25,267 bases of DNA, from the NCBI GenBank assembly GCA_910592005.1, contig CAJVPP010000862.1, positions 1-25,267 of the forward strand, written 5' to 3'. The DNA comes from Funneliformis mosseae (lineage: Eukaryota; Glomeromycota; Glomeromycetes; Glomerales; Glomeraceae). A program made the position numbers and the translations under genes. Position 1 is the stretch's first letter. Every line of letters begins with the position of its first letter. The notes under the pieces are model-generated. The model was not told the DNA's origin and searched no databases. It saw only the letters and a program-made list of their open reading frames with translations. This document shows, one piece after another, positions 10,093 to 19,990 of this stretch.

Positions 10093-10443
10093 ATCAAATC
10101 TTTAAGTAAAGAAGCATTCACTGTTGACAAATTCACGATAAAAGAATATGAGAGATTAGAAACAAAAGCATCTGAACTATTAGCTTTATCTAGACACTAC
10201 AAACAAATAATCAAACATTCTTATAAATGCAATAATTCCAAATATCAATCATTTTATTTATAACTAAATATCAAAAAAGCAGAACGAATTTCGGAAACGT
10301 AGATCACCGACGTTGAAGCAATTATTAATTTTTATTAAATTATTTTACATCATACATCTAATAATAAATCCTTCTAGCTTACCTTTTCATTTGTTTATCA
10401 AAAGAACTAAAAGAACTGAGCGCAAAACTAGACTGTATGTTTA
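10093..10443 (+). pseudogene. Fragment of an unrecognised coding sequence
   Basis: An ATG-less frame of 56 codons (10093-10263) reads protein-like: SLSKEAFTVDKFTIKEYERL, then ETKASELLALSRHYKQIIKH. It is charged and probably helical. About 130 bases on, another short frame ends SKELKELSAKLDCMFNMK and stops at 10443. It has the same helical, coiled-coil-like flavour, so the two may be exons or broken pieces of one gene. No start codon, promoter or family match is seen. The upstream side is the minisatellite, which may have replaced the 5' part. Confidence 0.35.
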
Positions 10444-11599
10444 ATATGAAGTAATAATTACGACAAACTTATTGGTAAATTTATTAAAAACAAACGAAAT
10501 AATGAGAGTCAGAGCTGAAATATTTTTAAGGTATGAAATGAAGACTGAAATGATTTGTTAAGTAAATTAAGCTTTTTTTAAATCGCAAAATTATTTCGGC
10601 AAAATTGATCACGTGAAAAATACTTTAGGACCAATAAAACTATGACGGTAAAAGATCTACGATTTACCACTCAATAAATTTATGTAAAGTTCATAACTAA
10701 ACTTTATTCGAGTAAAGCTATAATTAAAAAATCGTTTTCTTTCGTTTCTGACTAAATATTTCAAACAATTAATTTATTTTAGTTAATTAATATAAATATT
10801 TAAACTATATTTAAACTATTTTTTTTACCTTTGAAACCTGTTGTATTAGGAATGTGTAAAAGAATCGTAAAATAACAATTAAAAAAATGGTAAACATAAT
10901 TATCGCACGGCTCCTCTATTTGACCAATATTTTTTATAATATACAATAACTAACCTTTATTGTATTTCTCGGTATTTTGTTTGCGCAAGTATCTATTGTA
11001 AGTTTTCAATATTTGGGGAAAAAATCATTTAGCAATTACAAAGATGAAATGATATATTTTGATATTAATTTTCGATGGGATTTTATAGATTTATTATAAT
11101 TTCGAATGATACCGCGAAACCAAAATTTGCAAAATTTGACTGTTTTTAACATGTTGGATTGTAATACAATATAGAAGATCTTAAATAATCTTTATTCTTA
11201 TTTTTTATTCAAAGATGAAGATTCAATTGAAAAGCTTTAGTGAAATACTAAGGCGGCATATGCTGCATGATTTGCTGTATTCTAGCAAAAAGAATTACAA
11301 TTTCTGGATGAAAATAAATACTGCTAAATTAGGAAAATGTTTTCAGAATAATACATTATTTATGAAACAAGAAAATAATAATTAAAAAATTGGGATATAG
11401 TTGGAATTAATGAAGAACTTTAAAGATTACATATTTTTTTGCATTTTTTTTTCATTCTTATAATATAACGATATAAATCTAATAATAATAAAGTATTATT
11501 TTTTTTTCGAACATTAAGATGCTTATTAGTATTTATAAATTTAGTTTTATATAATTAAAATTTCAAATTAATATCAATGGTTTTAATTAGGTTTTCATC
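10444..11599. other. AT-rich intergenic stretch
   Basis: Nothing firm is seen apart from the small frame at 11215-11385. There are poly-T runs and no repeat of recognisable type until the CGAAAC repeat begins near 11600. Confidence 0.5.
11215..11385 (+). CDS. Small open frame, 56 codons, doubtful
   Basis: ATG to TAA without interruption: MKIQLKSFSEILRRHMLHDL at the start, NYNFWMKINTAKLGKCFQNN in the middle, ending KQENNN. Composition (many charged residues, W, C, H) is more protein-like than most noise frames here. No signal peptide, no splice signals that extend it, and no recognised family. It may be a surviving piece of a longer decayed gene. Confidence 0.25.
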   Translation: MKIQLKSFSEILRRHMLHDLLYSSKKNYNFWMKINTAKLGKCFQNNTLFMKQENNN

Positions 11600-11764
11600 T
11601 ATCAAAAATTTTCCCCCCTATCATAATATTTATCAGTCGAAACTTTTACCACCTGTCAAAAATTTTGCCACCCGTCGAAACTTTCGCGGTTTTGACTTTT
11701 AAAAAAAAATTTGGCAAAACGTCAAAACTAGTTTCACCCGTCGAAACCTCAGGGATTTACCAGG
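11600..11764. repeat. Dispersed CGAAACTTT(C)GCC repeat, copy B
   Basis: The longer partner of 8803-8915. It holds CAGTCGAAACTTTTACCACC, then TTTTGCCACCCGTCG, then AAACTTTCGCGG, then TTTGGCAAAACGTC, then CCGTCGAAACCTCAGGGATT followed by CCAGG. It adds extra ACCCGTCGAAAC-type units missing from copy A, as if built from a short repeated cassette. Confidence 0.65.
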
Positions 11765-12239
11765 CAACCTTACAACAAAAGACGCTCAATCCTGCATCGA
11801 ATTACCTTATTTTCTAGATCAATGCAAAAATGATAAGGTTATGTAGAGCCGACTTGAAAGATCGCGAATCAATTTATGTTAAGGATTTTTTCTTACCTTT
11901 TATTACAGTTATCTAACTAAACATCGAAAATTCCTAAAAAAAAAAAAAAGATATTAAAAAACCTAACCTTCTATTCAGGTGATCTTAATAAGATGCCGTT
12001 CTTAGCTGGAATGTTTAAAGTGGCGTAAGCGTGTTAATATTTTTATAAATTTTAAATATATTTTAAAAATAAAAAAATAACATTTCTTCTTTAATATTCA
12101 AAAGAAGCATAACATCAGATTGTGGGAATTTGCTTCGAGCGTTTCTCATCATAGGATTAGCTTCCGGAGCATATTCCTTCATGAAAAACGTTTTCGAAGT
12201 ATTTCTGATTGAAAGAAATACTCCTCCTTAAGCAGTTTA
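11765..12239. other. AT-rich stretch leading into the transposase remnant
   Basis: No gene of its own is seen. The last ~120 bases (from about 12120) are less AT-rich and may be the eroded N-terminal half of the Tc1 transposase, but no motif could be read with confidence. Confidence 0.4.
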
Positions 12240-12475
12240 ATATGAATCCGAGTCATATTATTATATTATAAATCGAGCAGCACTATAAAGGTAACATAGA
12301 TTGGATCTTGCAAAAAGATAATGATCCAAAGCATTGATCAAAAATCGCGAAAAAATGAAAGGAAGAAAATGGCATTGAGGTACTTTCTTGACCATCAATG
12401 TCTCTAGACTAAAACCCTATAGAAACGTTTAGAGGTTAATGAAAATTAATATACAAAAAAAAAATTCGATCAATT
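12240..12475 (+). pseudogene. Tc1/mariner transposase remnant, DD34E type
   Basis: In one frame from 12302 the sequence reads WILQKDNDPKH, then SKIAKK, KEENGIEVLS, PSMS, NPIE, separated by stop codons. This is the second half of the Tc1 catalytic core. The aspartate of DNDPKH (codon at 12317) and the glutamate of NPIE (codon at 12422) have 34 residues between them, the DD34E spacing of Tc1. There are stops after PKH, after IAKK, before PSMS, before NPIE and after FRG. At least two fall where the family has tryptophan (TGG to TGA). It cannot make active transposase. Upstream, in frame, YKGNID precedes the W. The first catalytic aspartate region and terminal repeats were not identified. Confidence 0.8.
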
Positions 12476-13281
12476 ACGGGCTATGGCTTTATCAATAAAG
12501 GTTATTTATAAATTATTAATAAATGTACAATACAAAGATCAATAAAGAATTTCGTAAAAGTGATAAAAAAATAAATTCAATAACAAATATTATTGATTTA
12601 ATCTAAAATTTTAAAACTTCCATCACCGATTAATCCAATAAATGGAAATAAATTGTTATATGACAAAGCAAAAGTAAAACCTTCTCTCACTCAAAGTAAA
12701 CGGAAAAGGGAGTAAATTATGTATGACGGTTAGGTTTAGGTTTATAAATATTTTTTATATTTTTTCAGAAAAATAAATTCGTTAGTACTTGCGCGCCAAA
12801 AAATCATTTAAGGAGTCCATATTTGATAATTGATCTACATTCCAATTTCTAAATGTAATATTTTTTCAAATACTCATTAATCAAAAACTTTAATTCAGTC
12901 CGTCGAACCAAATTCACTTTTAATTACAATAACAACCAAACCGATATGGAGACACGAGAAAGGGTAATTCCTTTATTAAAACGGAACTCTAGATATGAAG
13001 TCATATTTGTCATCTTGGACACTATTTCGTCGTTCTTTAAATAATGTCGATCCATAATCGTTTGTAGATTTACAATCATGTGACTTTATACGTCATTACT
13101 AGAATTTAGAAGATTCTTTAAAAAAAAAAATTGCAACGTTATACGATGGAAAATTGGGAATATGCATATATATGCAGAAAAAATTAATTCTGTTAACAGA
13201 TAGATGAGCAAAAAAGATATTATTTTATTATACATTATATTACAAGTGATGTGATGTTATTTGAACGAATAAACGTAATTA
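12476..13281. other. Intergenic, no clear gene
   Basis: AT-rich, with one 33-codon plus frame (12946-13044, opening METRERVIPLLKRNSRYEVI), too short to call. A GGTTAGGTTTAGG word near 12728 is not repeated and is not telomeric. Downstream of the methyltransferase stop the minus strand has no obvious AATAAA. Confidence 0.45.
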
Positions 13282-14250
13282 TTATTTCTTTTTTTTTTGT
13301 GCATAAATCCTATGTACTTTAACATATGTTTGATTTACTTCCACTTCTTTAGCTATAATATCAAACATTTCTTCAAATGATGATTGTGAAATACCCATGT
13401 ATTCATTCATACCAATACATGTATGAGCATTTCTGAAGATTTTGAAAGCCTGCAAAGAATGCAAAACCATTTAATAGGTTGTTCACAAAAGGAAATAATG
13501 GAAATATGTTTAGATACTTACCACTGCACCCAAATTACTTCCCCAAAGTGGAGCGATTGTTTCATTTATAATAACTTCGCTTTCTAATTCTCCTGTGGCT
13601 TCAAGAAAACCTTTCAGACATGGCTTGATATTTAAATTTATTCCTTTTGAAATAAAACGTTTCTTCGTTGCATCCAACAATCTTTTCATTGTGGGGCCAA
13701 CATTTTTAAAGTCGTAAGCTCCTTCCATTAGCTACGAAATAATAATAATTTTTTTTTAGCTTTATTAATTTTTTTTTATTAAAGAAAGAAACACCAGAAA
13801 CATACATACTTCTATCCAACCATTGCTCTTTACGCAGCGTAACATGTCTTTGATTATGATTGGCCAATCAGATTCTTTCCATGCCATAAACATATTTTCT
13901 TGAAAAACAAAATCAAAAGTGTTATCGAAGAATGGGAGTCCATGAAGGGCATTGCATTGAATGAATCCAAGGTTTTTAGGGCGTAATTCTTCATTAAACA
14001 TTATGGAAATGTCGACTCCAACAAATGTACAATTTGAATATTCGCAACTCATATCAAAGAGCCATCCTCCAGAACCGCATCCTACATCAAGTACTCGAAG
14101 GCCGCCAGCTTTAAATTTTTTTTTTAAAGGCGTATTGAAATTGTTTCCTTTCCAAATGAACTTTGAAACATGATGTTGCATCCTTAATCTATTAGCTTCA
14201 TCCGCGCTATTTGGAAAAAGGTAATCTGGTTCGTTTTCACATTTCTCCAT
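13282..14250 (-). CDS. SAM-dependent class I methyltransferase (three exons)
   Basis: The model is complement(join(13282..13449,13522..13731,13810..14250)), 819 nt, 272 residues. Both introns (72 and 78 bases) are GT-AG, phase 0, with GTAAGT and GTATGT donors. Motif I, VLDVGCGSGG (residues 53-62), binds the S-adenosylmethionine methionine/ribose part. FVGVDIS (76-82) ends strand 2 with the ribose-binding acid. FIQCNALHGLPFFDNTFDFV (96-115) holds the adenine-contact and motif II region. RCVKSNGWIELMEG is the motif III strand and spans the first splice, which supports it. The C-terminal part (GPTMKRLLDATKKRFISKGI, then QKKKK at the end) is of the Glomeromycotina type of this methyltransferase. 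Substrate is unknown. No signal peptide, so probably cytosolic or nuclear. The start ATG is the first in frame, and upstream is a run of A/T. The reading frame is intact. Confidence 0.9.
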
Positions 14251-14365
14251 GGTTGAGGCGCGTTTATTTATTTATTTTATTTTTTTTTAAAAAAAAATTT
14301 CGTGTGAAAGGTAAAAAAAAAAACTAAGATGTTTTTTTTTTCTTTTAAAAAAAATTCTAGAGGAT

Positions 14366-14378
14366 GCGGTATTTATTA
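14366..14378 (-). promoter_or_regulatory. TATA-like TAATAAATACCGC upstream of the methyltransferase
   Basis: On the minus strand TAATAAATACCGC lies about 115 bases before the ATG at 14250. Homopolymer A/T tracts and an ACGCGCC word sit between them. It resembles the motifs at 6982-6991 and 23336-23343. Confidence 0.35.
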
Positions 14379-14379
14379 A

Positions 14380-16690
14380 TTCATTTTTTTATTTTTTTTA
14401 TCACAAGATCGTCTCATATAAAACCTAAAGCGGAAACGAACAGAATTAAATAAGCATGATTATTTGTTTATATTACAAAATTTCCGAAAATGCGATTAGT
14501 ATACACATATATATAATTTTAAATGCAATTAGATTTGCTGCGCAATCACGAATTATTTCCAGGTGTATCAATTTTTTAATTTATGCAACAAGTGATCACC
14601 GATACACGGATTAATTTTCAAATATATCCTTTTTTTTCTTGTGTGAGAATTTAATTTTACCAAAAGTAGAAAATAAATCAGAAAATTCATTTCAATTTCT
14701 GCATTTTATCTCGGCTATATCGATTAATACCAATTTACGCAATCAATTAATCAAACATTTCAAATAGAAAAGCAAGTTTTATTTAATAAAAGATTCCAGC
14801 TGCATATTTGTTTTTTTTTTAAAAAAAAAAAATCACATGAATCGGGTTATATTAACATACGCAGTTACCGGCGAGTTCCGATCTCGCCGAAATTTACCGA
14901 AACGTCACAAATTATTACGCCACCACTTAACATCTAGAAAAAATTTTTTGTTCGCACGCACCATCTAATTTGCAAACTGTTCAAGGTAAATTCCGTGGAT
15001 TCAAACTGGTATTCAAATGATGTTTGTGACCCCGTGATCATTTTGCCCATGGAATTGAGCGAATTGAGCCCATCTATAAGTAGATTGTTCTGTACATGCA
15101 TGTAAAAGCATTTAATGTAAATTATATGCAAAGCAAAACTATCTGTATGCAAAAGATTGTTCAAATACTTTGTCATTACAGTTGAATTATACGTCAAATT
15201 ATATCAATTCATGATTTGTATTAATTGGTAATATATTGACTAATCATGAATACATGTGATATATTTTGTACTTTGATATCATTTCACGAGAAATTCGAAA
15301 ACTATGACAGAAAAATTGTAAAAACCGGACGACGAAATTTTTTCTTTTTTTAAGAAAAAAATAGTTTTTCACGCGACGCAGCAAATCAAATCTAAGAATT
15401 TTTAAAAATTTCAACGAGAACTTTTTTTTTTTTTCAAAGATAAATAATAAAATTTTTTTTCGTTACATAAAGAATTTTCTTTGCAGAGCATTCTAAAGGT
15501 TGGCTCAGAGCAGAGCTTTTTTTCAAATATGTCAAAGTTTAGATCAGCAGAACAATATAAAATGTAATATTTTAGCGTTATTGTTATGTTTATTGTTTAC
15601 GTTTGGTGTATCTATTTATTTATACATCGAATCGGAATCCGCCAATGCGAAACGTCCAAAAAGTCAGACATTATGTTCTTTTGTTCTCTAGACATGCTTG
15701 CTCTCTAGAAACATTGTTCTCGTATTGATAGTTCTTTGATTTCTTATTTGTATCTCTTACATAATAAATGTATAAAGTGCCAACGTCGATCCATATATAC
15801 CATCTGGATTTGACGACTATAAAATTCTTTGCACCAATAAAATTTGCAACATGCAAACTCTGTTCTACTCACTAAACCACAATTGGTTTTATCAATGGCA
15901 TTAATAAAGACAACAAGTTATTTAGTTCTGAACTTAATGATTTCAAATACGATCGACATCAAATTACTTAAATTATCATTTGCTTATGCCACATTAAATA
16001 TTTGTACTAAAAATAAAAAAATTTCTCTGATTTGGGGCGACCATAGAACTAAGATGAATGAGATTGGTTCAAGGTGATTATGAAAAAAATTTGAAAATTA
16101 TATAATTAAATTTTTACTAAATCAACTCCAAACAATTATATTTTTTATGAAAAAAATCCAAGATTGATTAAAGGACATTGTAATTAAATCAAATAAACCG
16201 TTAGCCTCATTTAGAATTTAATGGTCGATTTTAATTGGACTTATTTTAAACATTAGAAAATAAATAAATATGATATTAAACTTACTGCATTATATGTACG
16301 CGTAGGATAATTGCGTTAGAACGAGAATTCTTTAATCCTTAACTAGATATTCGAATATCTGGGTAACTTCGTTCATCTCAAAATCCTTTAATTACAAAAC
16401 AAAAAGTCCTATCTATGTCCAAGTCGTGATCTTAAAAATAAAAGTTATTAATATTTAAAGACTGAAACTCACAATTTAAATCCCATAAAGTTTAATTTGA
16501 AACTGAAACTTAAAAAGTTAAAAAATTTGAAAATTCATCGAGGTAAAAAAGTTAGAATTAAAACGTCAAGAAAAAAAATTGAGGAAAAAATGAGAGATTT
16601 TAGTACCACACAGATCAAACAATTAATGAACGTCGCACAAAAATAAATTTATTTAAATCAATTTTATAGCATGCATTAATCATCGTTGTT
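14380..16690. other. Long intergenic stretch with a small GC hairpin
   Basis: No supported gene. A perfect 7-bp inverted repeat CGGCGAG...CTCGCCG sits at 14869-14889 inside a GC-richer patch ending AACGTCAC. Between 14934 and 15197 both strands have open frames of 60-87 codons, and neither resembles a family. Frames at 15500-15691 and 15844-16077 (+) and 15671-15856 (-) overlap or crowd each other and look like chance. Confidence 0.45.
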
Positions 16691-16693
16691 TTT

Positions 16694-16777
16694 GGCGTTG
16701 GGGCGCAAGGTAAGTATTTATTTTTTTAAAAAAATATAACCACCTTCCGCGCCCTTTTTTCGGTGTCGGGGCGCAGC
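16694..16777. repeat. Paired GG(C/T)GT(T/C)GGGGCGCA words with an inverted arm
   Basis: GGCGTTGGGGCGCA (16694-16707) and GGTGTCGGGGCGCA (16762-16775) are direct near-copies 68 bases apart. Between them GGGCGCAAGGT (16701-16711) can pair with ACCTTCCGCGCCC (16742-16754) around an A/T-rich loop. These are strong GC islands in AT-rich DNA, and they look like an end of a degraded element. Confidence 0.5.
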
Positions 16778-16944
16778 GTCGAATCAGTAAACATTGATTT
16801 TTTTTCCTTATATATTAAACTACTGTCCATTTAAGCTAATTGCATAAGACATTTGCGTCAAGCATAAAATTTATAAAAATGACAGAAACGTCTAATCTAT
16901 ATTTGGAAATAGTTCTAACCATATGATAAACCTTTCCTCTTTTA

Positions 16945-17450
16945 TTTTGCTAAAACGTTGATCCAATATACGATGCAAAATCTGATCAAAATTTTGAATA
17001 ACTTTTAGATAATTCTCCTAATATTACTGGAACTATCACATCTACCAGACGTTTTTCTGGCAACACTATATAATCATATAAATTTTATTAATCATTATTA
17101 TTTAACGTTATTGAAAATATTAATAATACATTTTTAACATATTTAGATATACCAGCAACGACGTCTTCTCTTAGACCTTAAAAATTTCTACAGCTATATT
17201 GTTCACATTCATCATAAAAAAAAGAGAACAAACCACTTTATAAGAGTACGCCAGCGCTAGTAACGTCATTTTTTCATTTAGTAAATATTGTTGCGATATA
17301 TTAATATAAGGAATTATACCATAAAACTTTCTGTTGATTAGTCGCTGCTTCAATCCTTTTCAATAATCCAAAGTCTGCTAGTTTCATAACACCTTTGAAT
17401 GCAATTAAGTAATGATGTATTAATTATACGGGCACTATCCATCATTTCCT
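16945..17450 (-). pseudogene. Second decayed Ser/Thr protein kinase (C-terminal half)
   Basis: Read on the minus strand from 17450 down. DSARII and LIHHYLIAFKGVMKLADFGL (NILIH-type catalytic-loop end through the DFG motif, DFG near 17364-17381) come first. KRIEAATNQQK follows, then a one-base frameshift into KFYGIIPYINISQQYLLNEK (activation segment and P+1 loop). Another shift gives DVTSAGVLL, a stop, SGLF. GLREDVVAGISKYVK starts at 17177. Last, LKVIQNFDQILHRILDQRF at 17008 resembles the C-terminal tail typical of these kinases. The first lobe and HRDL are not seen. Several frameshifts and stops make it non-functional. It is the same family as the plus-strand remnant at 1489-3299, but clearly a different copy. 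Confidence 0.8.
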
Positions 17451-17649
17451 ACGAGTAATTTTTAAGTATAACGTCATCATAATATTAATGAAAAATAAAA
17501 AACTAAGTCAGTAATAAATATAAAAACCTTATTATGTACAATTATATCTTGATTTGAAGATATCCAACATCCAACTAATCAACTGTATCATGATTCTTAA
17601 GGAAAGAATTTCAAAAAACCAGATCCCATTGTCCATAAAATGTTATCGA

Positions 17650-17815
17650 AAATGTCCGGGTGCATGTGGAAAATGTCCGGAAAATGTCAAAATCGTCCGG
17701 AAAGTGTACCAAAACAAGGTGGATTCCGGACATCGCGTGATGTCTTGATATTGTCCGGAATTTATACCGAAACATGGTGGATTCCGGACATGATCTGGAT
17801 ACTACGGACAAATTC
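17650..17815. repeat. TCCGGA-rich tandem block
   Basis: Two near-copies of a ~39-bp unit occur at 17695-17733 and 17753-17791. Each starts GTCCGGAA, runs through ACC(A/G)AAACA(A/T)GGTGG and ends ATTCCGGACAT, so each unit is itself bounded by GTCCGGA/TCCGGAC in inverted orientation. Further AATGTCCGG words lie upstream from 17652, and TACGGACAAATTCC lies downstream. Overlapping 64-73-codon frames on both strands are by-products of this structure. Confidence 0.7.
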
Positions 17816-17829
17816 CAGAATTTTCTTTT

Positions 17830-18190
17830 CATAGGGTAGTTAAGGTATGATTTATTCTGACGACCCTTAATACTATCATAATATCATCGATACACGCTTG
17901 CTTTCCATATGAGAGATTGTTATCCCGATCTATAATCTAATTATCGCGAAAAGTAGAACAATAAGCTAGTGAAACGCTTATGCAATTCACTCATATTTAT
18001 CTATCTATTTATTTATTTATTTATTTATTTATTTATTGCAAAAACTAAAAAAAATCAAAAAAAAAAACGCTTTTGAAAATATTTGGTCATATAATGGATT
18101 CGAATATTAATGTTACACAAAGAAAATTTAAAGAAAATAATGTTACACATGATCTATAAACCAACATTTAAGAATAAAATTTATTTATAC
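17830..18190. other. AT-rich stretch, no gene
   Basis: Nothing is seen except the TTTA microsatellite at 18001-18038 and poly-A near 18050-18067. Confidence 0.5.
18001..18038. repeat. (ATTT)n microsatellite
   Basis: A run of about nine TATT/ATTT units, with one or two CTAT variants at the left edge. Confidence 0.9.
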
Positions 18191-18194
18191 ATAT

Positions 18195-18625
18195 TACCCG
18201 CTTACTAATTGTTCGCCCGTAATGTTTCATATTGATATTTTACCGGATTCACTATCGGAGTTGAATTTTCCGTGAATATATCAACATGACGCAATTACCG
18301 TGATATATAAAACGAAAATCGTACCGCAAAATATTTAATATATTTTATTTAATAAGCTTGATATAGAAAAAAGCAACATCGGAGCCTTTTCTTTACTACT
18401 ATTATTGAAAGGCTTATTAATTGGTAAATCATGTGATTCAAGATTTGTAATTTGAAAAGTTTGTAATGGTTTCTTATTGTAATCTTGAATTTGTTGCACA
18501 GGAATAAATTTCTTTTTCAATGTCAATGTTTTTGGATGTTTTAGGTTGTAAACATGGATTGTTTAAAAGTTCACGAGCAGTATTAAATTTTAAGTTTTCA
18601 TTGATTTCATTTTTAAGAATAAGAT
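18195..18625 (-). pseudogene. Decayed gene fragment, possibly a kinase tail
   Basis: Minus strand. Frame one reads NLKFNTARELLNNPCLQPKT and SKNID. After a single extra A in an A5 run (18529-18533 as T5 on +) the text continues in another frame: LKKKFIPVQQIQDYNKKPLQ, then TFQITNLESHDLPINK, then SSKEKAPMLLF. Removing the frame change would give a continuous protein-like stretch of about 90 residues. TARELLNNPCLQPKT resembles the (R)xTAxELLxHP(W/F) end of a protein kinase fold, but this is weak. Lower down, VDIFTENSTPIVNPVKYQYE also reads protein-like, ending at 18200 or so. No start or promoter is seen. Confidence 0.45.
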
Positions 18626-18866
18626 TAAAAAAACAATTTAAAAAAAAAAATTGTAAAAAAGATTATTTATTGATGTAAAAAAACAGTATTTTTACGTCAC
18701 AATAACATGTGACTTATATAATTCATGTGATTTTTCTTATCAAAGGCGTTAGTAATCGGGAAATAACTAATACATAATACTGTCCTGTTACAGGAAATTA
18801 ACCAAAATAATTGATACACACAGAAATAATTAACATACGTTATACAAGGAGCAATCGAAAGAAGTC

Positions 18867-19071
18867 TCGTAACGCCCAACATTATTAATTAACCCGTTTA
18901 CTGTAATAGCAATCCCGGTTACGACCCAATCCAATGCCAGTTGTTTGAGTTGAGTTGTGATCGGATGAAGGTGGTTGTCACTAATACGAGTCTGATATCG
19001 CCTAGGCCGGAGGGTATCAACTTGGTGTCTGGAATCACCGCTACATCGTTCTCAGTTTCAATCACAACTCA
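18867..19071. ncRNA. GC-enriched, self-complementary block; possible structured RNA or element
   Basis: This block is much less AT-rich than its surroundings. It holds nested inverted repeats. TCGTAAC (18867-18873) pairs with GTTACGA (18918-18924). TGAGTTGTGAT (18951-18961) pairs perfectly with ATCACAACTCA (19061-19071). Inside that 99-base loop, TGATA...CCT...AGG...TATCA (about 18992-19019) can form a smaller hairpin. On the minus strand two overlapping frames stay open here. One reads NDVAVIPDTKLIPSGLGDIR then LVLVTTTFIRSQ, and the other SDNHLHPITTQLKQLALDWV. It may be a transposon end, an LTR piece, a structured RNA or an old coding fragment. I cannot decide between these. Confidence 0.35.
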
Positions 19072-19079
19072 TCGTTGAT

Positions 19080-19980
19080 TTAACTTAATTCTCCTTATTA
19101 TTAAAAAAATTTTGTTGCAATCAATTTTATTATTTTATTTTCTTTTCAAATAATTAATTAATTATATTGGAGCTTTATCTAGACATGTCGACGCGTTATT
19201 TTTTGGAATAATAAGATTCAAAGCAATCACATAAGTTATTGTCAATTCAAGATTTATATCTTTTAACATAAGAAAGACAACGATAAACTTGCCGTCTTTT
19301 CACACTTATAGCATTTCCATTTTAACACCTTCAAAATAATTTAATTTCTTTACCTTCATAATCTTTATTTACTTCCTCCACCGACTTTCCTTATATTTAT
19401 CACCTTAATATCCATTTGAAATTCTATCTAGCTGTGGTTTTATTTCAAAATATTTCATAATTCAATATAATTATTTTGTATTACCGTCCTGAATTCTGAG
19501 TGAATTATAGATTCAACTCATTTGAGATATCAATAATTGGAAAGTATTACTTGCTGAACAGATGACAGTACGACCGAATATATGAGACCTTAGTTGAATA
19601 TGGATAAAAATAGTTCATGCGAGAGAGCAAGGTTACGTATTAGAATTCGTTCTTCTCTCTAAATCTTCTCTTAAATGAACGCAAAGTAATTTCCAACATC
19701 AGTAGATAAAAAGACAGTGAGGGGTAATCGAAAATACAAATATATCACGTGAAATTTTTCAAAAATAAATTTTATCTTGTATATTACTGTACATTTTCTT
19801 GGGCTATATTATATTATCAATTTCTTTATTAGTGAATCCAACACAAAAAGACCGGTACGCATGATGTGAATTCATAATGCGGCATCTTAAAGCGTAAGCG
19901 CTATCTATAGAGATTAATTTTGAACTATTAGAAGCTCTAATAATCCAAATGAAAGGCGAGCTTTTAATGATTTATAAATA
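19080..19980. other. AT-rich intergenic stretch
   Basis: No gene, repeat or inverted structure worth naming. A slightly GC-richer stretch (19840-19910) contains CGGTACGCATGATG and AAGCGTAAGCGC words but no frame. Confidence 0.45.
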
Positions 19981-19990
19981 ATTTGATGGA

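Noticed and set aside
12720..12745. GGTTAGGTTTAGG word as telomere-like DNA
   Set aside because: Only one and a half imperfect units, and no array.
13961..14173. 70-codon plus-strand frame
   Set aside because: Antisense shadow of methyltransferase exon 1, whose minus-strand frame carries clear SAM-binding motifs.
14934..15197. 87-codon minus frame, with an overlapping plus frame
   Set aside because: Text such as MGKMITGSQTSFEYQFESTE looks slightly protein-like, but there is no family, no splice signals, and the plus strand is equally open.
15500..16077. Three frames of 61-77 codons
   Set aside because: They overlap or abut on opposite strands, with hydrophobic low-complexity text and no promoter. 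Chance is the simplest reading.
17554..17834. Overlapping 64-73-codon frames on both strands
   Set aside because: Produced by the TCCGGA tandem block.
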